From positions 1,612,001 through 1,676,000 of the forward strand of contig NZ_CP051155.1 in assembly GCF_012277275.1 (NCBI RefSeq): a stretch of DNA of 64,000 nucleotides, given 5' to 3'. The position numbers and the translations under genes are program-made. The notes beneath the pieces were generated by a model. The model was not told where the DNA came from, did no database searches, and was given only the letters and a program-made list of their open reading frames with translations. The stretch comes from Gephyromycinifex aptenodytis. Lineage in GTDB: Bacteria; Actinomycetota; Actinomycetes; Actinomycetales; Dermatophilaceae. This document shows positions 26,476 to 35,785 of this stretch, piece by piece; position 1 is the stretch's first letter; every line of letters starts with the position of its first letter.

Positions 26476-27773
26476 CAGCCACTCTGCGCGATCTGGTGCA
26501 ACGCTTCCCAGCTCTGATCTGCAGGGGTGAGGTCCTCCATGTCTTGCTTGAGGAACTCATCGATCTGCGGCGACTGCTCCAGAGCGCGGTCGACCTGAGG
26601 GTTGCTGCCCTTGACGTAGGCCCCGATGTCGATGAGGTCTTTAGCGTCGCGGCGGGCGGCCATCAGGCCCCGGATGAGGGTGGCGTCGGCGCGCTGGTCG
26701 CGGGTGGTGATCGCCTTGGTGGTACGGGAGATGGACTCCAACACGTCGATGGCGGGGAAATGCCCTGCGGTGGCGAGCTTTCGCGACAGCACGATGTGCC
26801 CGTCCAGGATGGAACGGACATTGTCAGCGATCGGGTCGTTCAGGTCGTCACCGTCGACGAGCACCGTGTACAGCCCGGTGATGGAGCCGGTCTTGGCCAT
26901 GCCGGCGCGTTCGAGCAGTCGCGGCATGAGGCCGAAGACGCTCGGCGGGTAACCGCGCGTGGCCGGCGGTTCACCGGCGGCCAGGCCCACCTCGCGCTGG
27001 GCCATCGCCACCCGGGTCACCGAGTCCATACACAGCACGACGTCGGTTCCTTGGTCGCGGAACCATTCGGCGATCCGGGTGGCGGTGAACGCCGCCCGCA
27101 GACGCACCAGCGATGGTTCATCGGAGGTGGCCACGACGACGACCGAGCGCTTCAGCCCCTCCGGGCCGAGGTCACCTTCGACGAATTCGCGGACCTCACG
27201 GCCACGTTCACCAACCAGCGCCAACACCGAGATCGGGGCTTCGGTGCCACGCACGATCATCGACAACAAGCTGGACTTACCCACACCGGAGCCGGCGAAG
27301 ATGCCCAACCGTTGACCGCGGCCGCACGGGATCATCGTGTCGATGGCCCGCACCCCCAACGGCATCGGAGTAGAAATGCGATCGCGTTCCATCGCGGCGG
27401 GCGGGATACCGTCGGTGCCGGTCAGGGTGACGTTGTTCAGCGGCGGCCCGCCATCGATCGGGCGCCCCAACGCGTCGACGACCCGCCCCAACAGCCCCAT
27501 CCCCACCGGAACCTGCAGCGGGGCACCGGTGGCCAGGACGGGGTTCCCGGCGCGGACCCCGCGCAGGTCGGACACGGGCATGCAGGACGCGTAACCGTCA
27601 TGCAGCGCGACGACTTCGGCCATGATCGGGCCGTTGTCGCCGATGATCCGCACGGCTTCACCCACCCCAAGCTGCAGACCGGCGATCTCGATCGAGAGAC
27701 CGACGGCGCTGACCACCTTGCCGCTGGAGGAAGGTTTGGCGGCCAGCTTCATCTGTTCCAGGACGGCCCTCAC
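26475..27773 (-). CDS. fliI: Flagellum-specific ATPase FliI
   Basis: A 432-aa F1-beta-like ATPase. The P-loop is GSGVGKS (161-167), followed by VLALVGERGREVREFVE and the signature PPATRGYPPSVFGLMPRLLERAG region. It energises flagellar protein export with FliH and FliJ. The start overlaps the fliH stop by 4 nt. Length fits the family. Confidence 0.96.
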   Translation of the reverse strand: MRAVLEQMKLAAKPSSSGKVVSAVGLSIEIAGLQLGVGEAVRIIGDNGPIMAEVVALHDGYASCMPVSDLRGVRAGNPVLATGAPLQVPVGMGLLGRVVDALGRPIDGGPPLNNVTLTGTDGIPPAAMERDRISTPMPLGVRAIDTMIPCGRGQRLGIFAGSGVGKSSLLSMIVRGTEAPISVLALVGERGREVREFVEGDLGPEGLKRSVVVVATSDEPSLVRLRAAFTATRIAEWFRDQGTDVVLCMDSVTRVAMAQREVGLAAGEPPATRGYPPSVFGLMPRLLERAGMAKTGSITGLYTVLVDGDDLNDPIADNVRSILDGHIVLSRKLATAGHFPAIDVLESISRTTKAITTRDQRADATLIRGLMAARRDAKDLIDIGAYVKGSNPQVDRALEQSPQIDEFLKQDMEDLTPADQSWEALHQIAQSG

Positions 27774-28528
27774 TGGTTCAACACCGCACGTACCCGCTCG
27801 ATGGCACCGTTCAACGTCGCATCGACCTCGAGGTTGTCGGCTTCGGCCACGGCGTCGCCAGGTGAGAGCGAGGAGTCGGCCAGCACCCGGGCCACGGTCC
27901 AGTCCGTCACCTGTCCGCTGATCTCCTCGACATAGGCCAGGTCGTCCGGGTGCAGGCGCAGCGTCACGCTGGCCCGGCGCGGGACCTGCTGCAACGCCCG
28001 CATCACCGCATCGCGGGCGGCGCAGTCGCGCACCTGTAGGTGGTGCCCGACGAGTTCCTCAGCGACCTCCACCCCGACGGTGGCCACCAGGTCACGCAGT
28101 TCCTCCATCGCGGGCGCTTGATAATCCAAGGCGACCGCGATCGCGTCCTCCACCGAGGTCAACAAGTGAATGAGGCGCTCCTTGCGGGCTGCCCGTTCGG
28201 CCGCGTCCTGTTCCACGAGTTCGCGCTGTTGCGCCGCGAGCAGGTCCAGCCCCTCTTGGCGCCCAGCTTCGAACCCTTCAGCGCGACCCTGCGCGTAGCC
28301 GGCTTTGCGTGCTTCCTCCCGGGCCGCTTCGACGAGTTCGGCCAGGTAGGGGTCGACCAGTCGCGGATCGGCCACGCCGGGCGCCACGTACTCGGTGGAC
28401 GCCAGGTCGGCGTTCAGACGTGCCGCCCGCAACCCCTCGTGGGTGAAGGTGTCGTCTCGACGGATGACGTAGCCGGGGCGGATCGAGGTGTGCCCCCGCC
28501 CGCGCTCGCGCTCACGCGACGAATTCAT
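27770..28528 (-). CDS. fliH: Flagellar export ATPase regulator FliH
   Basis: A 252-aa protein with an N-terminal low-complexity part, a charged coiled-coil stretch (EAAREEARKAGYAQGRAEGFEAGRQ, a GxxxG-type FliH helix) and a C-terminal V-ATPase-E-like domain. The real start is ATG 28528; the frame extends to 28780, but that part lies antiparallel-free inside fliG and is Arg/Ser-rich nonsense. The start overlaps the end of fliG by 17 nt. Confidence 0.9.
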   Translation of the reverse strand: MNSSRERERGRGHTSIRPGYVIRRDDTFTHEGLRAARLNADLASTEYVAPGVADPRLVDPYLAELVEAAREEARKAGYAQGRAEGFEAGRQEGLDLLAAQQRELVEQDAAERAARKERLIHLLTSVEDAIAVALDYQAPAMEELRDLVATVGVEVAEELVGHHLQVRDCAARDAVMRALQQVPRRASVTLRLHPDDLAYVEEISGQVTDWTVARVLADSSLSPGDAVAEADNLEVDATLNGAIERVRAVLNQ

Positions 28529-29528
28529 CGCCACCACCGCGCGACACGACGATTTCGCCGGCCTCTTCCAAGGTGCGGATCTGACGGATGACGACAGCCT
28601 GGGACTCCTCGACCTGCTTAAGGCGCACCGGGCCCAAGATGCTGATCTCGTCTGCCAGCGACAGCGCAGCCCGCTCAGACATGTTGCGGGTGATCTTCTC
28701 GCGCACATCCTCCCGGACGCCCTTGAGCGCCACCGCCAGGTCCTTGGATTCGACCTTGCGCAGCACGACCTGAACGGCACGGTCTTCCAGGCCGACGATG
28801 TCCTCGAACATGAACATGTGCGCCCGGACCTCTTCGGCCAGTTCGAGATCTCGCTTTTCCAAGCCCTCCAGGATGAGCCGTTCGGTGGTGCGGTCGGACT
28901 GGTTGATGATGTCGACCAGCGGTTTCACACCGCCGACCTTGGTGGAGTCCGAGGCCTGCACCAGGGTGGACAGACGCCGTTCCAGGTGCGCTTCGACCTG
29001 CTTGACGATCTCAGGCGCGGTGCGGTCCATGATGGCCAGCCGGTGGGCGACCTCGGCCTGCACGTCCGGGGCCAGCCCCGACAGGATGATCGCGGCCTGC
29101 TCGCTCTGCATGTGGGCCAGCACCAGGGTGATGGTCTGCGGGTGCTCGTCCTGCAGGTAGGACAACACCAGTTTGGCGTCGACGCGGCGCAGGAACTCGA
29201 ACGGCATCTCCACCAGAGAGGCCGTCAGGCGGTCCATGACCTCCTGGGCGCGTTCCTTACCCATCGTGGCGACGAGGATCTCCTCGGCGAAGCCCACCCC
29301 GCCCTGGACGTAGTACTGGCGGGCTTTCGCCAGTTGCCGGAACTCTTCCAAGACGTCGTCGAGGACCTCGACGTCGATGTCCTCAATACGGGCGATCTCG
29401 GCGGTCAACGCCTCGACCTCATGATCAGGCAGCGTCTTCAGGATCGTCGCTGAGGTGTCACGGCCGAGCTGCACGAGGAGGATGGCGGCCTTACGAAGGC
29501 CGGAGAGCTGGGTTGCGACGGTGGTCAT
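28512..29528 (-). CDS. fliG: Flagellar motor switch protein FliG
   Basis: A 338-aa rotor protein with the three FliG domains. The N-terminal part has LSGLRKAAILLVQLGRDTSA. The middle has EHPQTITLVLAHMQSEQAAIIL. The C-terminal torque helix region has FMFEDIVGLEDRAVQVVLRKVESKDLAVAL with the usual charged residues. It links the MS ring (FliF) to the C ring. Confidence 0.96.
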   Translation of the reverse strand: MTTVATQLSGLRKAAILLVQLGRDTSATILKTLPDHEVEALTAEIARIEDIDVEVLDDVLEEFRQLAKARQYYVQGGVGFAEEILVATMGKERAQEVMDRLTASLVEMPFEFLRRVDAKLVLSYLQDEHPQTITLVLAHMQSEQAAIILSGLAPDVQAEVAHRLAIMDRTAPEIVKQVEAHLERRLSTLVQASDSTKVGGVKPLVDIINQSDRTTERLILEGLEKRDLELAEEVRAHMFMFEDIVGLEDRAVQVVLRKVESKDLAVALKGVREDVREKITRNMSERAALSLADEISILGPVRLKQVEESQAVVIRQIRTLEEAGEIVVSRGGGDEFVA

Positions 29529-29531
29529 GGT

Positions 29532-31172
29532 CTACTTCCTGTCCGAGATCCAACCGCGCAGCAACCGGGCCACCTCGTCGGGGCTCTCCTCCACGAGGGC
29601 GGAGATCTCCTCTCGAGCGTTGGCGCGAGCCTCTGACTGCGGGTCCACCGGGATGGCTTCGAGGACGGGCAGTTCGTCGTCCTCCAGGGCGTACTCCGCC
29701 GGCGATGGCGGCAGTTCGGCCATCGACCCGCCCGGGCGACCAGGCGTCTCCGGCTGCCCCATCGAGGGCAGTTCACCGAGTTCGATGGTCTTGGTCTGGG
29801 TCTTGCGGCTCTTGCGGAAACCGATGAGCAGGGCCAACAGCAGCAGCAGGGCCAGGCCGATGTTCTTGGCCAGTTCGATGAGCTCGTCCTGCTTCTTCTG
29901 CTCCTCCAGCGCCTTCGCCTTGGCTTCGGCTTCTTGCGCCGCGGCCCGGTCGAAGGGGATCTTGCTCACGGCGATGACGTCCCCACGGGTGGTGTCGATA
30001 CCGGCGGCGGCAGCGACGATGGTCTGCACCTGGGCCTCGGTCACAGCTCGCGCTTTGGTGGCGTCGAGCATGACGGCCACGTTGAGGCGCTGCAGACGGC
30101 CGGGCGCCTGTTCGGTGACGGTCTGGCGGGTGCCGACGGGGTTGGTCACCCGCGTCGTCGCCTTCTCGTAGTCCTGGTTGCTCTGGCCGGAGTTGGCGTT
30201 GGGGACGGTGATGTTGTCCGGTCCCAGGACGCCACCGACGGGAGTCTGCCCGGAGCCCTTGAGCGTCTCGTTCGAGGAGTCCTCCTGCACCGGCACCGCA
30301 CCCTGCTGGGCGGGGATGTACTCGTTGGTCTTGACCTGGGTGTTGTCGAAGTTCAGGTCGGCCTGCACGGTGACGGTGGAGTTACCCACGCCTACCGCCT
30401 TGTCGAGCATGGCCTGGATCTTCTGGCTGGCGGCGGCGGAGATCGTCTGCGCCTGCGCCACGCGGGCGTCGTTGACGCTGCTGGCGGCACCGGCCATACC
30501 CGAGGCCGACAGCAACTTGCCGGTGTTGTCGGTGACGGTCACCTGGTTGGCGGCCAGCTTGGGGACCGAGGAGCTGACCAGGTGAACGATGGCTTCGACC
30601 TGCCCGGCGCTGACGCTCTGGCTGGGTTTGGTCGCCACCAGCACCGACGCGGTCGTGGGCGCCTGCTCGGCGGTGAAGACCTCTTCCTCGGGCAGCGCGA
30701 GCTGCACCGTGGCCTCCTGGATGGGATCCATCTTCTCGATGGCCTTCTTCAGCTCACCCTCGGTGGCGCGCTTGGCCGTCATCTTCTGCTGGAAATCCGA
30801 GGAGGCGATGCCTTCGTTGTCGAGCAGGTTGTAGCCCTGGCTGTCTTTGCTGCCGGCTGGCAGCCCCTCCCCGGCCAGGTCGATACGGGCCTGGTCGACC
30901 TCGGGGCGCGGAACCAACACCGTGGAGCCGGCGTCGGCGAGTTCGTACTGGGTGCCGCGCTCGGTGAGCTTGGCGGTGATGGCACCGGCGTCGGAGCTGG
31001 ACAGGTTCGTGAACAGCGGCGCCATGGTGGGGCGGCTGGCCCACTGGACGAAGACGATGCCGCCGATGATCGCGACGATGATCGCGATGATCGTGACGGC
31101 ACGCTGCCCGGCGGTGAACCCGCTGAACGAGGACTTGGTCTTGGTGACGAAGGACTTGACCTTGTTGTTCAC
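29532..31172 (-). CDS. fliF: Flagellar MS-ring protein FliF
   Basis: A 546-aa membrane ring protein with two hydrophobic helices (about 25-47 and 448-467) flanking the extracytoplasmic region. It shows YNLLDNEGIASSDFQQKMTAKRATEGELKKAIE and the ring-building motif AEQAPTTASVLVATKPSQ. The C-terminal tail after 500 is the FliG-binding part. It overlaps fliE by 4 nt and precedes fliG by 3 nt. Confidence 0.96.
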   Translation of the reverse strand: MNNKVKSFVTKTKSSFSGFTAGQRAVTIIAIIVAIIGGIVFVQWASRPTMAPLFTNLSSSDAGAITAKLTERGTQYELADAGSTVLVPRPEVDQARIDLAGEGLPAGSKDSQGYNLLDNEGIASSDFQQKMTAKRATEGELKKAIEKMDPIQEATVQLALPEEEVFTAEQAPTTASVLVATKPSQSVSAGQVEAIVHLVSSSVPKLAANQVTVTDNTGKLLSASGMAGAASSVNDARVAQAQTISAAASQKIQAMLDKAVGVGNSTVTVQADLNFDNTQVKTNEYIPAQQGAVPVQEDSSNETLKGSGQTPVGGVLGPDNITVPNANSGQSNQDYEKATTRVTNPVGTRQTVTEQAPGRLQRLNVAVMLDATKARAVTEAQVQTIVAAAAGIDTTRGDVIAVSKIPFDRAAAQEAEAKAKALEEQKKQDELIELAKNIGLALLLLLALLIGFRKSRKTQTKTIELGELPSMGQPETPGRPGGSMAELPPSPAEYALEDDELPVLEAIPVDPQSEARANAREEISALVEESPDEVARLLRGWISDRK

Positions 31173-31705
31173 AGTTGCATCCGGATGATGTCGTTGAAGG
31201 CGCCGACGGCCTTGTCACGCACGGACACCGCTAGCTGGGTGGCCAGGGCCGCCTCGTTGGCCGCAATGGTGTACTCGTGAATGTCCTTCAAGTCTCCGGT
31301 CACGGCCTTGACGGCGAGCTGGTCGCTGCGCGCGTTCATGGCGGCCAGGTCGCCCAATTTGCCGGCGATCGCGGAACCGAAGGAGCTGTCGAAGCCCGCT
31401 GCGGATCGGCCCCCCTGCTCGGCGAAGACCCCGTTCTGGGTGGCTACGCCGGGAGTGGCTGCACCGACCGGGGCGACTCCGAACGCACTCTGGGCAGCTC
31501 CCGGGTTGTTCGCAGGGGCGGCGGCGCCGCTGGCGGCCGCGATCTGCTGGGCGAGGATCTGCCCGAAGGTCGCCCCGTTGCTGGCGGCCTCACCGAGGTC
31601 GACCGGCGTGCGCGGCGGAGTGGCGGAGACCCCATAGGCGGGGTTGATGCCGAAGCCGGGGGTGACTCCGAAGTTCGGCATGCCGGGGATGGGTGCGATG
31701 CTCAC
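31169..31705 (-). CDS. fliE: Flagellar hook-basal body adapter FliE
   Basis: A 178-aa protein. The last 75 residues carry the FliE signature (AVTGDLKDIHEYTIAANEAALATQLAVSVRDKAVGAFNDIIRMQL region). The first 100 are Ala/Gly/Pro-rich, so the protein is longer than the usual 100-110 aa. A later internal start is possible but no better RBS is evident, and the frame overlaps flgC by 4 nt, as neighbouring genes in the operon do. Confidence 0.9.
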   Translation of the reverse strand: MSIAPIPGMPNFGVTPGFGINPAYGVSATPPRTPVDLGEAASNGATFGQILAQQIAAASGAAAPANNPGAAQSAFGVAPVGAATPGVATQNGVFAEQGGRSAAGFDSSFGSAIAGKLGDLAAMNARSDQLAVKAVTGDLKDIHEYTIAANEAALATQLAVSVRDKAVGAFNDIIRMQL

Positions 31706-32100
31706 TTACCGATTCCGATCGCTGCTTCGTAGGTGGCCTTCGCGCGTTCCACGACGGCGAGGTTCGACTGGTAGGCGCGCTGCGCCATCATCATTTGGGC
31801 CATCTGATCGCCCATGTTGATGTCGGGGACGCGCACCTGCCCGCGCGCGTCAGCCAAGGGGTGGTCAGGCATGTCGATCACGCGGCCCTCAGGGTTACCC
31901 CACACGTTCCCGGCGACGTAGGCGCCGGCCGGTTTGCCGTAGTCGGCGGCGCGAGCCACGACGTAGCGGGCCTGGAAGGCGGCCTCGTCGGTGCGGCTGA
32001 CGTTGTTCATGTTGGTGATGTTGTCGCTGACCGCGTCGAGCCACTTGCGGTTGGTCGTCAGCCCCGATGAGGAGATGTTCATGGCGTCGAAGATGCTCAT
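31702..32100 (-). CDS. flgC: Flagellar basal-body rod protein FlgC
   Basis: A 132-aa proximal rod protein. It has the N-terminal SIFDAMNISSSGLTTNRKWLD, the internal VYVAGNVW-type strand region, and the C-terminal GDQMAQMMMAQRAYQSNLAVVERAK heptad segment. Size matches FlgC. It lies 5 nt after flgB. Confidence 0.94.
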   Translation of the reverse strand: MSIFDAMNISSSGLTTNRKWLDAVSDNITNMNNVSRTDEAAFQARYVVARAADYGKPAGAYVAGNVWGNPEGRVIDMPDHPLADARGQVRVPDINMGDQMAQMMMAQRAYQSNLAVVERAKATYEAAIGIGK

Positions 32101-32105
32101 CGCGA

Positions 32106-32468
32106 TCAGGCCCCAGATCCGGTGATTGCGGTGCGCAGGCTCTTGAACTTGTTCGTCATCGCCAACGACGCCAACTGCGTGGCCAGCACCGTTTCGTGCC
32201 CGGCCACGGACTCTTCGTCAAGGTTGACGTTGCTGCCGTTGGTGCGCGTCGGCTCCAGGGAGCGGGCGGTGGCCAGGTTCGCGGTGCGCGGGTCGATGCC
32301 GTCGGCCAGCGCGGACTTCAGCGAACTCTCGAAGTCGACTTTGCCCGCGAGGAACCCAGGCGTGTCGACGTTGGCCATGTTGTCGGCGATGGTGCGTTGC
32401 CGCATCGAGAGCCCGGTCAGGGCTTGCGACAAGGCTCGCATCGTGACGTCACCGATGAGATCCGGCAT
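32106..32468 (-). CDS. flgB: Flagellar basal-body rod protein FlgB
   Basis: A 120-aa proximal rod protein beginning MPDLIGDVTMRALSQALTGL and containing RQRTIADNMANVDTPGFLA, the FlgB N-terminal signature. The ATG at 32468 has GGGAG 8 nt upstream; the longer frame to 32567 is not supported. It is the first gene of the flgB-to-flgG operon, with a motility-type promoter about 105 nt upstream. Confidence 0.94.
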   Translation of the reverse strand: MPDLIGDVTMRALSQALTGLSMRQRTIADNMANVDTPGFLAGKVDFESSLKSALADGIDPRTANLATARSLEPTRTNGSNVNLDEESVAGHETVLATQLASLAMTNKFKSLRTAITGSGA

Positions 32469-32572
32469 GAGGATGTCTCCCTCTTGGGGGCGGGGTGAGA
32501 GCGACGGTGGCAGCCGTCGCCGGAGGTGGCCTGTTCTCCATGTCGACCTACGGCCATCCGTGGCCACCTTCT

Positions 32573-32600
32573 TGATCGACCGTCAGGGCAGCTCACTGAG
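32573..32600 (-). promoter_or_regulatory. Sigma-28-like promoter for the flgB operon
   Basis: The minus strand reads CTCA-N16-GTCGATCA, the same arrangement as the cheA and flbD sites. It is the only such site upstream of the thirteen-gene flgB-to-flgG operon. Confidence 0.65.
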
Positions 32601-33306
32601 CGTTGCGCGGCCGGGAATACTGGCGGCGACACCCGCAGCAGAAGCGTCCTGACCTGCTCAAATGCGTGAATTCGTACCATTTGCAACCGGGTTGCAGCAA
32701 CTGCGGGGCTCGCCGCCGCGCAGGGGAGATGGTCAAGTTTTCAACGACTATTTCCCCGGGTCTGCGGTACCTGCAGCTGGCGAACCCCTCCGGGTCGGTT
32801 CTCGCCGGCTGTGAGCTGGGGCCCACCCCGCGAGCGGTTGGGAGGTCCTCCATCGGAGTCACCTGTTCGCTCTGGACATCAGCGACCCCAGACAGCCCTC
32901 GCTGCTGCGCTCTCGACGCCAATTCCGAACAACGGCAGGCCGATACCGGCCCACAACCGCAGCCCGCTCCCCGTGATGTCGCCCAATCTGCGCCCCGAGA
33001 GGCCCATGATGAAAAAACCGCCGTTCTGCTGTGCGCGCGACAGCCTTGATCGGTGCTGCGGTAGCAGCGCCGACCGCTGCCCGGGCCTCGCAGTCGCGGC
33101 GGTCGACGGTGTACACAAAACGCGCACGGCACGCACGACCGGCCGGGCCTGGTCCATCGACGGCCCCTCCGGCCTGTCAGATCCTTGCTGCGACGGGCGC
33201 GACTGACGGGACCACCACCCTGGGGTTGTCCGCAGCCCCAGGAGCACGTCGACGTCGCGGCACCGTCGATCCGGCGCGGGCCGAACCGCCATTTCCCGGA
33301 CACGAA
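32601..33306. other. No gene recognised (about 0.7 kb) between flgB and the che operon
   Basis: Frames on both strands are short, overlapping and lack ribosome sites. Composition is mixed and slightly less GC-rich than the genes. No tRNA, riboswitch core or array was recognised. Confidence 0.45.
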
Positions 33307-33365
33307 GATTGGGCCGAACCGCACCTCACCGCCGGTGAGCGGCAAGTGCGCAGTTCAGCCCAATC
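33307..33365 (-). terminator. Long hairpin after cheR
   Basis: A 59-nt imperfect inverted repeat has a perfect 8-bp outer stem (33307-33314 with 33358-33365) and an inner CTCACC/GGTGAG stem. It begins 19 nt after the cheR stop. It has no U-run but is well placed to end the cheW-cheY-cheB-cheR transcript. Confidence 0.6.
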
Positions 33366-33383
33366 CTGACGGCGTGGGTGTTC

Positions 33384-34202
33384 TCAGCGCGGACGGTAGA
33401 CCGCCGCGCGTCCCACTGTCTGGCGTTCCCACGCATCGTCGATGTTCATCGTGGTCTCGGCGCCGCCGAGGAAGAGGTAGCCGTCGGGGCGGATGACCTT
33501 CTTCACCTCGCGCAGGATCTGGCGTTTCATGTCGACATCGAAATAGATGAGGACGTTTCGCAGGAACACGATGTCCATCTGCGGCATCGGAGGCAACGGC
33601 TCGGACAGGTTGACGAACTTCGTCTCGATCATCGACCGCAGCCGGGCATCGACTTGATAGGTCATGCCGTGCCGCGCGAAGTACCGCACCAGCAGCGGCG
33701 CCGGCAACCCGCGGTTGACCTCGAACTGGTTGTAAACGCCTTCCTTGGTGCGCTTCAACATCTGGGTGTCGATGTCGGTGGCCACCAGACGTACCCGCCA
33801 ACTCGGGTCGGCTCCGATGAGCTCCTGGATAAGCATGGCGATGGTGTACGGCTCCTGACCGGAACTGCACGCCGCGCACCAGATGTTCAATGACCGCTCG
33901 CGTCCGCGCTGCACCAGCAGCTCCGGGAGGATGGTGTTCGACAAGGCCATGAACGGGTGACCGTCGCGAAAGAACGACGTCTCGTTCGTGGTCATCGCCT
34001 CGACCACCTGGTCGCGCAACGGTCCGTTAGGTGCCGAACGCAGCTTACGAACAAGGTCGGCGATGTCGGCGTCGCCGCGTTGACGTGCCAACGCCACGAG
34101 CCGGGACTCGATCAGGTATTCCTTACTGCGGTCCAGCACAATCGCTGACCGGGCGCGGACCACCTGAGAGATGAAGTCGACGTCGCTGCCGCTGATACTC
34201 AT
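33384..34202 (-). CDS. cheR: Chemotaxis protein methyltransferase CheR
   Basis: A 272-aa SAM-dependent methyltransferase. The N-terminal helical CheR domain has EAMTTNETSFFRDGHPF. The catalytic domain has LNIWCAACSSGQEPYTIAML (SAM-binding loop), and PQMDIVFLRNVLIYFD follows. It methylates glutamates on the MCP receptors and counters CheB. It overlaps cheB by 4 nt. Confidence 0.96.
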   Translation of the reverse strand: MSISGSDVDFISQVVRARSAIVLDRSKEYLIESRLVALARQRGDADIADLVRKLRSAPNGPLRDQVVEAMTTNETSFFRDGHPFMALSNTILPELLVQRGRERSLNIWCAACSSGQEPYTIAMLIQELIGADPSWRVRLVATDIDTQMLKRTKEGVYNQFEVNRGLPAPLLVRYFARHGMTYQVDARLRSMIETKFVNLSEPLPPMPQMDIVFLRNVLIYFDVDMKRQILREVKKVIRPDGYLFLGGAETTMNIDDAWERQTVGRAAVYRPR

Positions 34203-35356
34203 GGGCGAGGACTCCTAGACATGGCTGAAGGCGCGCCTCCCCGCCCAGAGGTCATCGTGCGATTGACGATGGCGTCGGCGATTTTCTCTAGAGGCATGAC
34301 GTCGCAGGGCAAACCGGAAGCTACAGCGGCGCCGGGCATGCCCCACACCACAGAGGTCGCTTCGTCCTGCACAAGCAGGCGACCCCCGGCTCGAAGAATT
34401 GGTTCGGCACCGCGGTGCCCGTCCTGACCCATTCCGGTCATGATGACGGCCAACACGTTGCCCCCGTAGACCTCACCGATGGAACGGAACATCGGATCAA
34501 CCGCGGGACGGCAGTAGTTCTCCTGCGGGCCTTGGTCGAGGGCGACCACGGCGCCGGAAGCTGCCTTCTTGAATCGCATGTGGTAGTCGCCGGGGGCGAT
34601 GTACACCTTGCCGGGCTGCAGTGGCTCACCATTGGTGGCCTCCACGACCTTCACCTTCGCTTTCGCGTCCAGACGCTGCGCGAAGAGCTGAGTGAACACC
34701 GGCGGCATGTGCTGGGTGACCACGATCGGCACCGGGAAGTTGCCCGGTAGCGCTGAGACCACCTGCGTCAGCGCGTCCGGCCCACCCGTGGAGATACCGA
34801 TACACACCACGTCGACCTTGCCGGTGGCAGGGCCGACCTCAACCGTGGCTGCACCCCCAGGCTGAGCGGGCGCGCCGGTACGTACACCGCGCGGCGGTTC
34901 CCCACCGAAGGCAGGCCGCGGCCGCCGCGGCGGCATCGGGGCTCGGCCGGTGAGGGACTTGATCTTGGGGATGAGCTGGCTACGTACCGCCTCCATCGAC
35001 TCCGAGACCGAACCGACGTTCGCCGGCTTGGTTACGTAGTCACTCGCGCCGCGCTCCAGCGCGTCCAGAGTTGCCCCCGCACCGCGCTCGGTCAGCGTCG
35101 AGAACATGATGATGGGCAACTTCTTGTACGTCTTGCGCACCTCGACGAGAGTCTGCAGCCCGTCCATGACGGGCATTTCGACGTCGAGGGTCATCACGTC
35201 CGGCTTGAGGCTGGGCAGTTTGTCGAGGGCGTTCTTGCCGTTGACCGCCGTACCGACCACTTCGATCTCGGAGTCGGTCTTGAGCACGTCGGAGATGAGC
35301 CGCCGGATGACGACAGAGTCATCGACGATCAGCACACGAATAGGGACTCCGCTCAT
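34199..35356 (-). CDS. cheB: Chemotaxis response regulator/protein-glutamate methylesterase CheB
   Basis: A 385-aa two-domain protein. The receiver domain (1-125) has VDDSVV and the phosphoacceptor Asp58 (LDVEMPVMDGLQ). After a Pro/Arg-rich linker comes the methylesterase domain, with the nucleophile motif GISTGGPDAL, the His in VTQHMPPVFT and the Asp in TGMGQDGHRGA. It removes methyl groups from MCPs when phosphorylated by CheA. The start shares a base with the cheY stop. Confidence 0.96.
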   Translation of the reverse strand: MSGVPIRVLIVDDSVVIRRLISDVLKTDSEIEVVGTAVNGKNALDKLPSLKPDVMTLDVEMPVMDGLQTLVEVRKTYKKLPIIMFSTLTERGAGATLDALERGASDYVTKPANVGSVSESMEAVRSQLIPKIKSLTGRAPMPPRRPRPAFGGEPPRGVRTGAPAQPGGAATVEVGPATGKVDVVCIGISTGGPDALTQVVSALPGNFPVPIVVTQHMPPVFTQLFAQRLDAKAKVKVVEATNGEPLQPGKVYIAPGDYHMRFKKAASGAVVALDQGPQENYCRPAVDPMFRSIGEVYGGNVLAVIMTGMGQDGHRGAEPILRAGGRLLVQDEATSVVWGMPGAAVASGLPCDVMPLEKIADAIVNRTMTSGRGGAPSAMSRSPRP

Positions 35357-35721
35357 CAGAGCAGCCCCAACATGGCGAGCTTGTCCTCGATGACCTCGGG
35401 AGTGAACGGCTTGATGACGTACTCGTGCGCCCCGGCCGCCAGGGCGCGAACGATGTTCGCCTGCTCGGCTTCGGTGGTCACCATCATCAAGGTGATGTCA
35501 CGCCAGGCGCGGTTCTTGCGCACCTCGATGATGAAATCGAGACCGTTCATCACCGGCATGTTCCAGTCGACCAGGCACACGTCGGGTTGCGGTCCACGTT
35601 GGATCGCCTCGATCGCTTGCTGACCGTCGGCGACAGCTTCCACCTCATAGCCGAAGGTGTCCATCATCCGGGTGAGGATGGTGCGCATCGCGCGGGAGTC
35701 GTCAATCACGAGTGCACGCAT
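35356..35721 (-). CDS. cheY: Chemotaxis response regulator CheY
   Basis: A 121-aa single-domain receiver with IDDSRAMR, the phosphoacceptor Asp52 in VDWNMPVMNG, the conserved Thr in MMVTTEAE and Lys in VIKPFTPE. ATG 35721 has AAGGAG 4 nt upstream; the frame extends to 35808 without support. It is the first of two CheY proteins in the window (the other is at 44207) and is coupled to cheB. Confidence 0.94.
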   Translation of the reverse strand: MRALVIDDSRAMRTILTRMMDTFGYEVEAVADGQQAIEAIQRGPQPDVCLVDWNMPVMNGLDFIIEVRKNRAWRDITLMMVTTEAEQANIVRALAAGAHEYVIKPFTPEVIEDKLAMLGLL

Positions 35722-35785
35722 GCCACTCCTTCGTCGCAGGAAAGAAACGGGATTCCGGGGGCGAGCGTTCGCCCGATACGCAAGG

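Noticed and set aside
28529-28780. N-terminal extension of fliH into fliG
   Set aside because: The added residues are Arg/Ser-rich and unlike FliH; ATG 28528 overlaps the fliG stop in the manner of the other genes in this operon.
32603-33369. Several plus- and minus-strand frames upstream of flgB
   Set aside because: Mutually overlapping, Cys/Arg/Pro-rich, without ribosome sites; treated as intergenic.
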